Positions 33,345 to 42,659 of a stretch of 64,000 nt of DNA are shown here, in pieces (positions within the stretch are counted from its first letter, which is position 1; every line of letters begins with the position of its first letter). The notes beneath the pieces were generated by a model. That model was not told where the DNA came from. It saw only the letters and a list, made by a program, of their open reading frames with translations, and did no database searches. Location: contig NZ_CAMZOF010000003.1 of NCBI RefSeq assembly GCF_947331435.1, positions 124,001-188,000 of the forward strand. Direction: 5' to 3'. A program made the position numbers and the translations under genes. This DNA is from Pelagibius sp. Alg239-R121. GTDB taxonomy: Bacteria; Pseudomonadota; Alphaproteobacteria; Kiloniellales; Kiloniellaceae.

Positions 33345-36329
33345 CTAAGACGGGATAGCGACGGCTACCGGCTGCTCATCGGATTGCGGTTGGTTTAACT
33401 CCGACCAAAGGTTCAAAATCTGGCGGGTCGCGCACAGGGATTCGCTCTTTAGGTTCTCCGTCAACCGGTGCGCTTGTTCTGTGTTTCCAATGCGCAGTTC
33501 GCTCTCCAGTTTTTCCAAAAGCTCCGACAGCTCGTCCAGTCTGAAGTTCGCCGTGGAGCTCTTTAGCCGATGTGCGATAGCGGCCGCATTATCGAACTCG
33601 CCCGCCTCGAGAGCCGATTCGATAGCCCCGACATTTTCCGCACAGTTGTCCGCGAAAAGGTTAACGATCTCCTCCGTTCGCGACCGGCCGATAACATCTC
33701 GATCGTGAATCAGCGTTTCACGCAGAATGTCTGGAGCAGGGGGTAGACTGTCTTGGATTGGTTCCGATGTGGACAGGAAACGCGGTGAAAGGAAGACGCC
33801 GCGTTTTGCCCCCGACATGGCTTCCGTAAGCGCTGCCACCAGACGTTCAGGCGATACGGGTTTGGCAAGAAAGCAATCCATGCCCGCATCCAGATAGTCT
33901 TCAATATCTTCGCTGGCAACCTGCGCGGACATAGCGATTATGGGGACTTCGGCGAAGCGCTTATTACTCAGCCGGCGGATGCGTCGGGTTGCTTCGACTC
34001 CGTCCAGATGCGGCAGGTTTATGTCCATCAGAATAACATCGTATTGGCTGTTCTGTGCAGCTGCGAGAGCAGCGAAACCATCCGGTACGCAAACCGCATC
34101 ATGACCCATACGGGCCAGATAACTGTGAGCGACCAGCTGATTGACATCGTTGTCTTCAACCACCAGAACGCGCAAGGGCGCGAGCTGCTCAAAAGCGGTG
34201 TTACCGCTGAACGGAGGATCAATCAGAGTAATGTCGCCGATGTCGAGCTTCACCCTGAGAGAGAAGACCGTTCCGACACCCGGCGTGCTCTCAACGGAAA
34301 GGTCGGCAGACAAGGCTTCGGCAAAGCGTTTCGAAATGGCCAGGCCCAGGCCACTCCCCCCATAGCGCCGCGCAATGGATGCGTCGACCTGGACGAAGGC
34401 ATCGAAGATTTTTTCCTGTGCATCGGGCGGAATGCCGGTGCCGGTATCGCTGACCTCGAACATGACAGTGATCTCGTCGCTGTTTTGAGCGAGCTTGCGG
34501 ACGCGCAAAACGACCTCGCCATCAGTCGTGAACTTCAAGGCGTTGGATACCAGGTTGAACAGGATTTGCCGCAGTTTTGCAGGGTCGCCACAAAGAGCGC
34601 CCGGCAGATCATCCGGATAGTCCATGATCAAGCGAACGTTGCGTTCGGTTGCCCGGGGGCGGAAAAGATCGGCGATTTGGGTGGTCAGTGCCCTGGGATC
34701 GAAATCGACGCATTCGACTTCCATGTGGCCATGTTCGAGCTTCGAATAGTCCAGGATGTCGTTCAATATGGTAAGAAGGCTTTCGCCCGACGCCAGCGCC
34801 GTACTGACGTGCCGGGTCTGATCGTCACGCATCCCGGTTTCCGACAGAATACGCAACATTCCTAGGATGCCGTTCATGGGGGTGCGGATTTCATGGCTCA
34901 TCATGGCCAGGAATTCGGATTTCGCGCGATCGGCCTGTTCCGCCTTGCGACGGGCAACAGCATGGGCCGTCGCTTCGTCCTGGAGCTCCACGGTCCGTTG
35001 CTCGACGAGGCTTTGAAGCTCGTTCCTATGTTGCCGAAGTTCCCGTTCAGTCTGGACGCGCTCGGCTTCCAGCTTGCTTTTGCGGATTGCCTCTTCGCGA
35101 AAGAACTCGGTCGAATGCTCCATGCGGGCAATCTCGTCGGCGCCTTCGACTGAGATGGAGATGTTGTGGTCGCCGTGCGCCAGCGCGACCATAGAGTGAG
35201 CAAGGCGGTCCAGTCTGCGAATGACGTTGCCGCGCACGTAAAACCACAGAATGCCGCCGGACACTGCCAGCGCCGTCAGAGTGACCAGCATCAAACGGAT
35301 CAGGCCGCTGCTGACTGCCTGTTCTGCCTCAAGACCTGCAGCGCGTGCCACCGCCTCGGACTGGTCGACAAGATCCTGAGCCTTGCGCCCGAGCTGGGCC
35401 GAAGTGGCGCGGCCGTGATCTTGCAGCCGTTGAATATCGTCCTCCGTTTCGACGGCCTGCTGACGGAGCTCGAAGACGCTCTCGTTTAGTGGCCCGCCGC
35501 CTTTCAAGTGTCTCAGCTTCTCTACCAGAGCATGGGCCTGTGCTGCGCGAACAGGGTCAAGGATCGCGCCCACCCGCCGCTCAACTATGGCGAAGTGGCG
35601 GTGGAATTCTTCGTTGATACTGGATATCGCCGTCGCTGCTTTTGCAGTCTTGAGCTGGTTCATCAGCAACCCAATGCCGGCCGATCGGGACCGCAGCTCG
35701 TACATCCGCTCAAGTTGGAAGAGATCAACCTCGAGCAGTTTATCGAATGTCCGGAAGCGCTCCTCACGCGCGGCGTTTTGCTCGTCGATTTCGTAAAGGT
35801 TCGAGATAGTTGCAGTCGTGCCCATGTGCGCGTTGGCAACGAGCGTGTTGGTTAACTGGACGAGTTCTTCCGCCGCGGCGATGCCTTCGTCGAGGCGTCC
35901 GTCGAACAAGCTACGCAGGAACAGGCGGCGTTGTGCCATGCGGTTCAGATTGACGATGTCGTCGCTGATCCGCTCGACGGTCGCTCTGAGCGCAGTCACG
36001 GCGTCGGTGTCCGGAGCCAGGGTTGCAAAGTTACTCAGACGCTGGCGAAGCGCGGCTACTTGACCCATCAGGTAGGCGGCACGCGCTTGGCGCCCGGCCT
36101 GGGTTGAAACCTCAGCGAGTTCGGGAGCAAGAGAGACAATGCGCGCACTTTCCTCGGCGATCGCACGCACCTCTGCAACGGCCGGAATCGTCCGTTCGAC
36201 GATGATCGACTGCGTTTGTGCGACATCGCGCAACTCGACCCAACCGAGCAGCCCGGCCAGCGATGGCAGTCCGGCGATTGCCAAGAACGCCAGCAACAAA
36301 CGGCTGCCTAATCCTGCCTTCCTCCACAT
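33345..36329 (-). CDS. torS: TorS-like hybrid sensor histidine kinase
   Basis: A 994-residue phosphorelay kinase. Order: membrane helix (about 10-31), periplasmic helical sensor (32-340), second membrane helix (341-365), HAMP (365-420), coiled coil, HisKA with H479 (MMSHEIRTPMNG), ATPase domain (about 590-695, DTGTGIPPDAQEK and GGSGLGLAISKRF), receiver domain with D769 (VILMDINLPHLDG) and a C-terminal Hpt with H920 (AIAHRLKSSTANF). Length and domains match TorS, which senses trimethylamine N-oxide with periplasmic TorT. TorT is encoded divergently at 36439. No TorR regulator or TorCA reductase gene is in the window, so the target of the relay is unknown. Confidence 0.87.
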   Translation of the reverse strand: MWRKAGLGSRLLLAFLAIAGLPSLAGLLGWVELRDVAQTQSIIVERTIPAVAEVRAIAEESARIVSLAPELAEVSTQAGRQARAAYLMGQVAALRQRLSNFATLAPDTDAVTALRATVERISDDIVNLNRMAQRRLFLRSLFDGRLDEGIAAAEELVQLTNTLVANAHMGTTATISNLYEIDEQNAAREERFRTFDKLLEVDLFQLERMYELRSRSAGIGLLMNQLKTAKAATAISSINEEFHRHFAIVERRVGAILDPVRAAQAHALVEKLRHLKGGGPLNESVFELRQQAVETEDDIQRLQDHGRATSAQLGRKAQDLVDQSEAVARAAGLEAEQAVSSGLIRLMLVTLTALAVSGGILWFYVRGNVIRRLDRLAHSMVALAHGDHNISISVEGADEIARMEHSTEFFREEAIRKSKLEAERVQTERELRQHRNELQSLVEQRTVELQDEATAHAVARRKAEQADRAKSEFLAMMSHEIRTPMNGILGMLRILSETGMRDDQTRHVSTALASGESLLTILNDILDYSKLEHGHMEVECVDFDPRALTTQIADLFRPRATERNVRLIMDYPDDLPGALCGDPAKLRQILFNLVSNALKFTTDGEVVLRVRKLAQNSDEITVMFEVSDTGTGIPPDAQEKIFDAFVQVDASIARRYGGSGLGLAISKRFAEALSADLSVESTPGVGTVFSLRVKLDIGDITLIDPPFSGNTAFEQLAPLRVLVVEDNDVNQLVAHSYLARMGHDAVCVPDGFAALAAAQNSQYDVILMDINLPHLDGVEATRRIRRLSNKRFAEVPIIAMSAQVASEDIEDYLDAGMDCFLAKPVSPERLVAALTEAMSGAKRGVFLSPRFLSTSEPIQDSLPPAPDILRETLIHDRDVIGRSRTEEIVNLFADNCAENVGAIESALEAGEFDNAAAIAHRLKSSTANFRLDELSELLEKLESELRIGNTEQAHRLTENLKSESLCATRQILNLWSELNQPQSDEQPVAVAIPS

Positions 36330-36438
36330 ATCTCAAGTAAAACCCTGAATGCCATGGCCGGTAAATAAAAACATCGGCGCGCAAATAATAAATGTGAAGC
36401 GGTCAGCATTATGGATATCCTGTCCACGAAGGTATCTG

Positions 36439-37569
36439 ATGCAGGCTTGGTTTATGTTGAAACGGCAGTTTTTAAGGCTTTTTACAGGAGTTTTTCTGGT
36501 TGTATTGACCGGTTTCTTTGCGTTTGAGGTTCGCGCAGACGGAATTAAAACCTGGCGATTGGAAGTTTGGGAAAAGGCCTTCGACTACCGAAGTCCGTCG
36601 AAAATCGTCGAGTATGAGCCGCTGCAGCGTGCCAGTCGTCCTTGGCGAATTTGTGTTGCCTATCCTCATTTGAAGGATTCCTATTGGCTCAGCGTCAACT
36701 ACGGCATGGTGCAGGAGGCGCAGCGTCTGGGCGTTTCTTTCCATCTGGTTGAGGCCGGCGGTTATCCGAACCTGGAACGGCAGATTGCGCAAATCCGCGA
36801 ATGCGTCGAGAGAAACGCTGATGCGCTTGTGGTCGGGACCGTCTCTTATCGGGGCCTCACGCCCCTGATGCAGGAAATATCGCGGCGCATGCCCGTCATT
36901 GCTGCGGTCAACGATATTGCTGACGAAGGCATCACGGCGAAGTCAGGCGTGTCCTGGATTTCGATGGGCCACGCGGCCGGTGCATATCTTGCCAAGGCCC
37001 ATCCAAAAGGCACCGAACCAGTCAAAATTGCCTGGTTTCCCGGTCCCAAGGGCGCCGGTTGGGTGGGATTTGTCGAACAAGGCTTTCGCAATGCACTGCG
37101 CGAGAGCTCGGCAGAAATTGTTGTGACAAAATGGGGAGATACTGGAAAGGAAATACAGGTCGGTTTGGTGGAAGAAGCCCTCGATGAACACCCCGAGATC
37201 GATTATATCGTAGGTAACGCCCTGACCGCAGAGGCGGCGGTCTCGATTCTTCGCGCCCGGGAGCTGTCGGGCCGGATCAAGGTGATTTCCGACTATCTCA
37301 CACACGCGGTCTTTCGGGGGATCAAGCGCGGCCGCATCTTGACCGCGCCAACGGATTTTCCTGTCGTTCAGGGGCGATTGGCCATCGAACAGGCGGTCCG
37401 TGCCCTTGAGGGTAAGCTGGAAATCCGGCATGCAGGACCGCAAACCGCATTGATTAATGGGGACAATATCAATGAGGTCAGCGCCACAGGATCCTTGGCG
37501 CCAGCAAGCTTCACACCGCGATTCGAGTTCAACGCCATCACACAAAGCGAAGCCGAGGCGCCAAACTAG
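36439..37569 (+). CDS. torT: TorT-like periplasmic TMAO-sensing protein
   Basis: A 376-residue periplasmic binding-like protein with a signal peptide (about 1-33, hydrophobic LFTGVFLVVLTGFFAF) and a type-1 binding fold (RICVAYPHLKDSYWLSVNYG, AQRLGVSFHLVEAGGYPNLE). YPNLERQIAQIRECVERNAD is typical of TorT, the partner that presents TMAO to TorS. The frame is open from 36349; ATG at 36439 follows GAAGG at good spacing, with ATG 36454 as alternative. It is divergent from TorS. This links methylated-amine sensing to the amine modules on both sides. Confidence 0.85.
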   Translation: MQAWFMLKRQFLRLFTGVFLVVLTGFFAFEVRADGIKTWRLEVWEKAFDYRSPSKIVEYEPLQRASRPWRICVAYPHLKDSYWLSVNYGMVQEAQRLGVSFHLVEAGGYPNLERQIAQIRECVERNADALVVGTVSYRGLTPLMQEISRRMPVIAAVNDIADEGITAKSGVSWISMGHAAGAYLAKAHPKGTEPVKIAWFPGPKGAGWVGFVEQGFRNALRESSAEIVVTKWGDTGKEIQVGLVEEALDEHPEIDYIVGNALTAEAAVSILRARELSGRIKVISDYLTHAVFRGIKRGRILTAPTDFPVVQGRLAIEQAVRALEGKLEIRHAGPQTALINGDNINEVSATGSLAPASFTPRFEFNAITQSEAEAPN

Positions 37570-37830
37570 CCAGCAGCTTAGCTTTAACAGTGTTCAAATA
37601 TTGTTATTGCTGGGAAAAATTCGTTCGTTCTAGAATGGTTTTGCCGCTCGAGCGGATTTAGGAGCACTTCCCTTCGGTCACTTTACATCTTGCTCAATTT
37701 GAGGAATGCGGGGACCGCGACAACGCTGATTCGATAGTTATTGGATTCGAAGCCGGTTGGAAGTATCGGAATGGCGACGGGTCAGCTTTGGCTGGCCAGC
37801 TTATACAGGGCAGATTTATACGAGGCGTAG

Positions 37831-38439
37831 ATGCAGGACCCGCACGAACTTACGGAAGAAAAGCGCACGATGGTGCTCGAGCAGGCGCTTGGCCGCCAAC
37901 TGCGGGAATTTCGCAAGTCCAATGATCTGACAGTCGCCGAGCTTTCCAGTGTGTCGGGTGTGTCATTGGCGATGATTTCGAAGATCGAAAACGGGCAGAC
38001 TTCGCCCTCGTTGAGCACGCTTCAGAGTCTGGCAGTTGCCCTCAATGTGCCGGTCACATCTTTGTTCCGTCAGTTTGAGGAGCACAGATCTGCGAGCTTT
38101 GTTCCTTCAGGGAAGGGGCTAACCATTGAGCGCCGCGGCAGCCGGGCCGGGCATCAGTACCAGTTGCTTGGTCATGGTGTGCGGGGAGAGATTTCAGTTG
38201 AACCCTACTTGATCACTCTGTCGGAAGAAGCCGACGTCTTCCCTCTATTTCAGCACGTTGGAATCGAGTTCATCCATATGTTGGAAGGGCAGGTCGGGTA
38301 TCGGCATGGTGATCAGCTTTACCGGCTCAAGCCTGGCGATAGCCTGTTCTTTGATCCAAATGCACCCCACGGTCCGGAGGAGCTGATTGAGCTGCCGGCT
38401 CGTTTTCTTGCAATCATCAGTTACGCCAACAAGAGCTGA
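37831..38439 (+). CDS. XRE-cupin transcriptional regulator
   Basis: A 202-residue regulator with an XRE helix-turn-helix (about residues 20-75: RQLREFRKSNDLTVAELSSV, GVSLAMISKIENGQTSPSLS) and a C-terminal cupin (about 130-195: FIHMLEGQVGYRHGDQLYRL, GDSLFFDPNAPHGPEEL). This architecture is common beside amine and amino-acid catabolic operons. It is in the same direction as the formate-THF ligase that starts 430 bases downstream, and probably governs module B. The cupin likely senses a small metabolite. Confidence 0.85.
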   Translation: MQDPHELTEEKRTMVLEQALGRQLREFRKSNDLTVAELSSVSGVSLAMISKIENGQTSPSLSTLQSLAVALNVPVTSLFRQFEEHRSASFVPSGKGLTIERRGSRAGHQYQLLGHGVRGEISVEPYLITLSEEADVFPLFQHVGIEFIHMLEGQVGYRHGDQLYRLKPGDSLFFDPNAPHGPEELIELPARFLAIISYANKS

Positions 38440-38871
38440 GCGGGGAGCGGGCTCCAAGACATCACGTTGGCCTCAAGGCTGGCGGATTCTTGCGTTTCTT
38501 CCCGTAGTGGCGCGCTGACCCGAGGCTTCTGCGCGAAGCTATCAGATGCGCAATCAATCGGCCTAATATTGGGTATTAAATCGAGTGAAGTAAGTATGCC
38601 TCCCGATTGCCCCACGATATTCAATGGCCCTACGTCGTTAAAGGTTGGGCTAAAAAATTTAAATTTTTGAACGGCTTGTATGGCGGCAGTCGAGGGATTG
38701 GCCGAAAGGGATCGTGTTGGCTTCGCTATTAGGGGCAGTTGACAACCCGGACGATGGATCAATAAACCGGCGGCTAAGGGAATGCACGCATTGGAGCTCA
38801 CTCCGGCCAAGCAAATTTTGTATCTGTGGCGTTTGGTACAGGGCTCTTGAAAATCAGGGAGCGTTTTTAAC
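38440..38871. other. Promoter region of the module B C1 genes
   Basis: About 430 bases without a gene. ATCGGC (38557), ATTGGG (38568) and ATCGAG (38580) repeat the phased pattern seen in module A. AAAAATTTAAATTTTT at 38653-38668 is a perfect 16-base AT palindrome. Confidence 0.5.
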
Positions 38872-40542
38872 ATGACGACCGATATTGAGATTGCCCGCAA
38901 GGCAAGCAAACAGCCGATCCAGGAAATTGGCGAAAAGCTTGGCATTGCCAGCGATCACCTCCTGCCTTTTGGCCATGACAAGGCAAAGGTCTCCGGTGAG
39001 TTCATCAAATCACTGAGCGACCGGCCCAACGGTAAGCTGATCCTGGTCACTGCGATCAACCCCACGCCAGCGGGTGAAGGCAAGACGACCACGACGGTAG
39101 GACTGGGAGATGGGTTAAACAAGATTGGCAAGAAGGCCGCAATCTGCCTTCGCGAACCTTCACTGGGGCCGTGCTTCGGCATGAAGGGTGGCGCAGCCGG
39201 CGGCGGTTATGCCCAGGTCGTTCCAATGGAAGACATCAACCTTCACTTTACTGGTGACTTTCATGCCATTACCTCGGCGCACAATCTGCTGAGCGCCATG
39301 ATCGACAATCATATCTATTGGGGGAATGCGCAGGAGATTGACATTCGACGCATTGCCTGGAAGCGCATTCTGGATATGAACGACCGCGCTCTAAGGCAGA
39401 TTGTCTGTAACCTCGGTGGCGTGGCCAATGGATTCCCCCGGGAGACCGGCTTCGATATTACCGTCGCCTCTGAAATCATGGCGATTCTCTGCCTTGCCGA
39501 TGATCTCGACGATTTGGAGCGCCGTCTCGGAGATATCATCGTCGGTTACCGGCGTGATCGCACGCCGGTCTTCTGCCGCGACATCAAAGCCGACGGGGCT
39601 ATGACGGTGCTCTTGCAGCAGGCTATGCAGCCAAACTTAGTGCAAACTCTGGAGAATAATCCGGCCTTCATTCACGGCGGTCCCTTTGCGAACATTGCAC
39701 ATGGCTGCAACTCGGTCATCGCCACCAAGACGGCACTGAAGCTCGCAGACTATGTGGTGACGGAGGCTGGTTTCGGTGCCGACTTGGGCGCAGAAAAATT
39801 CTTTGATATCAAATGCCGCAAAGCTGGCTTGAATCCCGAAGCCGTCGTCATCGTCGCGACGATCCGTGCGCTCAAGATGAACGGCGGAGTCTCAAAGGAC
39901 GATCTGGGCAATGAAAATGTCGAAGCCCTGAAACGCGGCTGTGCCAATCTTGGACGCCACATCGAAAACGTGAAGCAGTTTGGTGTTCCGGCCGTCGTAG
40001 CGATCAACCATTTTGTGACCGATACCGACGCCGAAGTGGATGCGATCAAAGAGTATGTCGCGTCGCAGGGCGCGGAAGCCATTCTCTGTCAGCATTGGGC
40101 TAAAGGCTCCGAAGGCACTACGGAGTTGGCCGAGCGGGTCGTGGAAATGCTGGATAGCGGCTCGGCGCAGTTTGCGCCACTCTATCCCGACGACATGTCT
40201 TTATTCGAAAAGATCGAGACCATTGCCAAGCGCATCTATCGTGCTGGAGAGGTGATGGCCGACAAGAAAATCCGGGACCAGCTCCGCAGCTGGGAAGAAC
40301 AGGGCTTCGGTAATTTGCCGGTCTGTATGGCTAAGACCCAGTACAGCTTTTCGACTGATCCGAATCTGCGCGGTGCGCCGACGGGTCATTCGGTTCCGGT
40401 GCGGGAAGTCAGGCTTTCTGCCGGTGCGGGCTTCATCGTCGTGGTGACGGGTGAGATCATGACCATGCCAGGGCTCCCGCGCGTGCCCAGCGCCGAAGCC
40501 ATCCGGCTTAACGATGATGGTTTGATCGAAGGTCTGTTCTAA
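38872..40542 (+). CDS. fhs: Formate-tetrahydrofolate ligase
   Basis: The 556-residue enzyme joins formate and tetrahydrofolate with ATP to give 10-formyl-THF, or runs in reverse to make formate and ATP. The nucleotide motif is [20 protein letters not shown] (from about residue 65). [38 protein letters not shown] and [17 protein letters not shown] are family signatures. Length is usual. Beside amine demethylation genes it probably handles methyl groups released as formaldehyde bound to folate. A terminator at 40636-40673 separates it from FolD. Confidence 0.95.
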   Translation: MTTDIEIARKASKQPIQEIGEKLGIASDHLLPFGHDKAKVSGEFIKSLSDRPNGKLILVTAINPTPAGEGKTTTTVGLGDGLNKIGKKAAICLREPSLGPCFGMKGGAAGGGYAQVVPMEDINLHFTGDFHAITSAHNLLSAMIDNHIYWGNAQEIDIRRIAWKRILDMNDRALRQIVCNLGGVANGFPRETGFDITVASEIMAILCLADDLDDLERRLGDIIVGYRRDRTPVFCRDIKADGAMTVLLQQAMQPNLVQTLENNPAFIHGGPFANIAHGCNSVIATKTALKLADYVVTEAGFGADLGAEKFFDIKCRKAGLNPEAVVIVATIRALKMNGGVSKDDLGNENVEALKRGCANLGRHIENVKQFGVPAVVAINHFVTDTDAEVDAIKEYVASQGAEAILCQHWAKGSEGTTELAERVVEMLDSGSAQFAPLYPDDMSLFEKIETIAKRIYRAGEVMADKKIRDQLRSWEEQGFGNLPVCMAKTQYSFSTDPNLRGAPTGHSVPVREVRLSAGAGFIVVVTGEIMTMPGLPRVPSAEAIRLNDDGLIEGLF

Positions 40543-40635
40543 AGGCCTGGAGCAAATGCACAGGTGATTTCCCTGCTGCCCGGTACAAGACCGGTTTCTT
40601 AAGATCTCGGTCTTACTTTGATAGGCAGTCTTTAG

Positions 40636-40673
40636 CCGCCCTTTCCTGGAGACCTTGGAGAGGGCGGTTTTTT
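40636..40673 (+). terminator. Intrinsic terminator after fhs
   Basis: CCGCCCTTTCC pairs with GGAGAGGGCGG (11 bases with one G-T pair) and is followed by TTTTTT. It ends the fhs transcript, so the FolD-Glx genes need their own promoter in 40674-40753 or read-through. Confidence 0.88.
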
Positions 40674-40753
40674 CCTTGTGCTTGTCGTGGGACAGGGATC
40701 GAACGCGCTTTATTTGTTGAATGAGCGCCTGGGCGGGGGATAGGTATTTTTTT

Positions 40754-41671
40754 ATGAAGAGTGAGATCGAACACAAGCTGCTTGACGGTCGGGGTATTGC
40801 TGCCCGTATGCGGGAGGCCATTGCCGCAGACGTCGGTCTATTGAAGAAAGGTGGTTGGGCACCCAAGCTCGTTTCCATCTGCGTTGGAGACGAAGATGCC
40901 GCCCACATCTATGTCCGCAACCAGCGCCGGGCAGCTGAAAAAGTGGGGATGGCCTTTGAGCCTAGGACTTATCCGGCTGATATCGGCGCAGAAGAACTTC
41001 TGGGTATCGTGCAAGGCTTGAACGTCGATCCACGCATTACCGGTGTGATCATTCAGCGACCCATGCCCGATCATATCCAAGTCCGTGATATCCAGCGTGC
41101 CGTTCATCCGCTGAAGGATCTGGAGGGCATGCATCCCTCAAATATCGGCGACATTGTCTATAACGATCTGCGAATGGGGCCCTGTACTGCCGTTGCGGCT
41201 GTTGAAATGCTCAAGCAGACGCCGTTGCAACTTGAAGGTCTGGAGGTGACCGTTATTGGTCACTCGGCGATCGTCGGCAAGCCTATCGCCTTCCTGCTGA
41301 TGGCGGAAGGGGCGACCGTTAATGTCTGTCACCATATGACGCGCAATGTGGCGGTGCATTCGCGCCAAGCCGATGCCGTGTTCGTTGCAGTGGGCAAACC
41401 CGGCCTGGTAACGGGCGATATGATTAAGCCCGGTGCGGCGGTCATCGACATCGGCATCAATCAGATCGAGACGCCCGATGGCCCGAAAGTGGTCGGTGAT
41501 GCCGACTTCGACAGCTGCGCGGAAGTCGCAGGTTGGATCACGCCTGTGCCAGGCGGCGTCGGCCCGGTAACGGTCGCGACCCTGCTGCGCAATGCCGTTA
41601 CGGCAGCCCGATTGCAGCAGGAGCACTATGAGATGGCCTTTTCGGAGGAAAAACCGCAAAGCGTGCGGTAA
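40754..41671 (+). CDS. folD: FolD-like methylene-THF dehydrogenase paralogue lacking the catalytic lysine
   Basis: A 305-residue FolD-family protein: IIQRPMPDHIQ, KDLEGMHPSN, VIGHSAIVGKPIAFLLM and TPVPGGVGPVTVATLLRN are clear family motifs. FolD normally has Tyr-Val-x-x-Lys in the active site; here it reads HIYVRNQRRAAEK, with Gln57 where the lysine of the dehydrogenase/cyclohydrolase belongs (human K56). The conserved KDVDG is KDLEG. Loss of that lysine is known to abolish cyclohydrolase but not dehydrogenase activity in the human enzyme, so a dehydrogenase-only role is plausible. ATG at 40754 is preferred over 40721, whose extra residues precede the family start. It begins the FolD-GlxBCD group. 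Confidence 0.85.
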   Translation: MKSEIEHKLLDGRGIAARMREAIAADVGLLKKGGWAPKLVSICVGDEDAAHIYVRNQRRAAEKVGMAFEPRTYPADIGAEELLGIVQGLNVDPRITGVIIQRPMPDHIQVRDIQRAVHPLKDLEGMHPSNIGDIVYNDLRMGPCTAVAAVEMLKQTPLQLEGLEVTVIGHSAIVGKPIAFLLMAEGATVNVCHHMTRNVAVHSRQADAVFVAVGKPGLVTGDMIKPGAAVIDIGINQIETPDGPKVVGDADFDSCAEVAGWITPVPGGVGPVTVATLLRNAVTAARLQQEHYEMAFSEEKPQSVR

Positions 41672-41753
41672 TTTACCTTGACGTTTTCTTCTGGTGAAAA
41701 TAATTTTCTTTTGAGGATTGTTTTCGCCTTCAGAAATCGGAGAGGTGACCGGA

Positions 41754-42659
41754 ATGTGTGGCATCGTCGGCTTGTACTTAAAATCCAGCAGTCTCAAGGA
41801 CCGGCTCGGCGAGATGTTTACGCCTATGCTGATCGAGATGACCGACCGCGGTCCTGATAGCGCGGGTGTTGCAGTTTACCATGAACCCGCTGCAGACGGG
41901 CAGGTGAAGATTACCGCGTTCCACCCCGACGAAGAATTTGATTGGGATGCGCTTGCGGATGCCGTTGGAAGCGATCTGAACTTGTCCATCGCCCACCACC
42001 CTAACGGTTCGCATCACGTGCTGATCGCAAATGGAGACTCCGATACCATCGAAGCGGTTATCGAGGCTTATGACCCTGCGTTGCAGGTGATGAGTGCCGG
42101 GACGACGATCGAAATTTACAAGGAAACCGGCTTACCCGAAGAGGTGGCCGAGAAATTCAGCCTGAAGGATATGAAAGGCAGCCATGCCGTTGGTCATACC
42201 CGCATGGCGACTGAAAGCGCTGTAACCACGGCAGGATCTCATCCTTTCTCGACCGGGCTGGACCTTTGTCTCGTTCATAACGGGTCGCTGTCGAACCATA
42301 ATCGCTTGCGCGAGCATCTTGCTGCGCATCGCGGCATAGAATTCAAGACCCAGAACGATACTGAGGTTGCCGCAGCCTACGTCTCCGACAAGATGAATTC
42401 GGGCCGCACGCTGCACGAGGCCCTTGAAGACAGCATCAAAGATCTGGACGGTTTTTACACCTTCGTCGTTGGGACACGCGACGGTTTTGCGGTCTTGCGT
42501 GATCCCATTGCCTGCAAACCTGCGGTCTTGGCGGAGACTGATGATTACGTGGCTTTTGCATCCGAATATCGTGCTCTTGTCGACCTGCCGGGCATAGAGT
42601 CGGCGAAGGTTTGGGAGCCGGAGCCGGCCGTGGTCTACAGCTGGGGAGGGCGGGCCTGA
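41754..42659 (+). CDS. mgsA: GlxB/MgsA-type glutamine amidotransferase (module B)
   Basis: A 301-residue Ntn amidotransferase starting MCGIVGLYLKSS; Cys2 becomes the nucleophile. MTDRGPDSAGVAVYH, AVGHTRMATESAVTTAG and LVHNGSLSNHNRLREH are the glutamine-site motifs. ATG at 41754 is required to expose the Cys; the frame extends to 41718 but would bury it. GGAGAGG is before the start. It forms the first subunit of the module B N-methylglutamate-synthase-like complex. Its stop overlaps the GlxC start by one base (TGATG). Confidence 0.9.
   Translation: MCGIVGLYLKSSSLKDRLGEMFTPMLIEMTDRGPDSAGVAVYHEPAADGQVKITAFHPDEEFDWDALADAVGSDLNLSIAHHPNGSHHVLIANGDSDTIEAVIEAYDPALQVMSAGTTIEIYKETGLPEEVAEKFSLKDMKGSHAVGHTRMATESAVTTAGSHPFSTGLDLCLVHNGSLSNHNRLREHLAAHRGIEFKTQNDTEVAAAYVSDKMNSGRTLHEALEDSIKDLDGFYTFVVGTRDGFAVLRDPIACKPAVLAETDDYVAFASEYRALVDLPGIESAKVWEPEPAVVYSWGGRA

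Noticed and set aside
37584-37596. TTAACAGTGTTCA resembling the TGAACA-n-TGTTCA operator
   Set aside because: One arm has a mismatch and it lies after torT with no partner dyad, so it was not called as a site.
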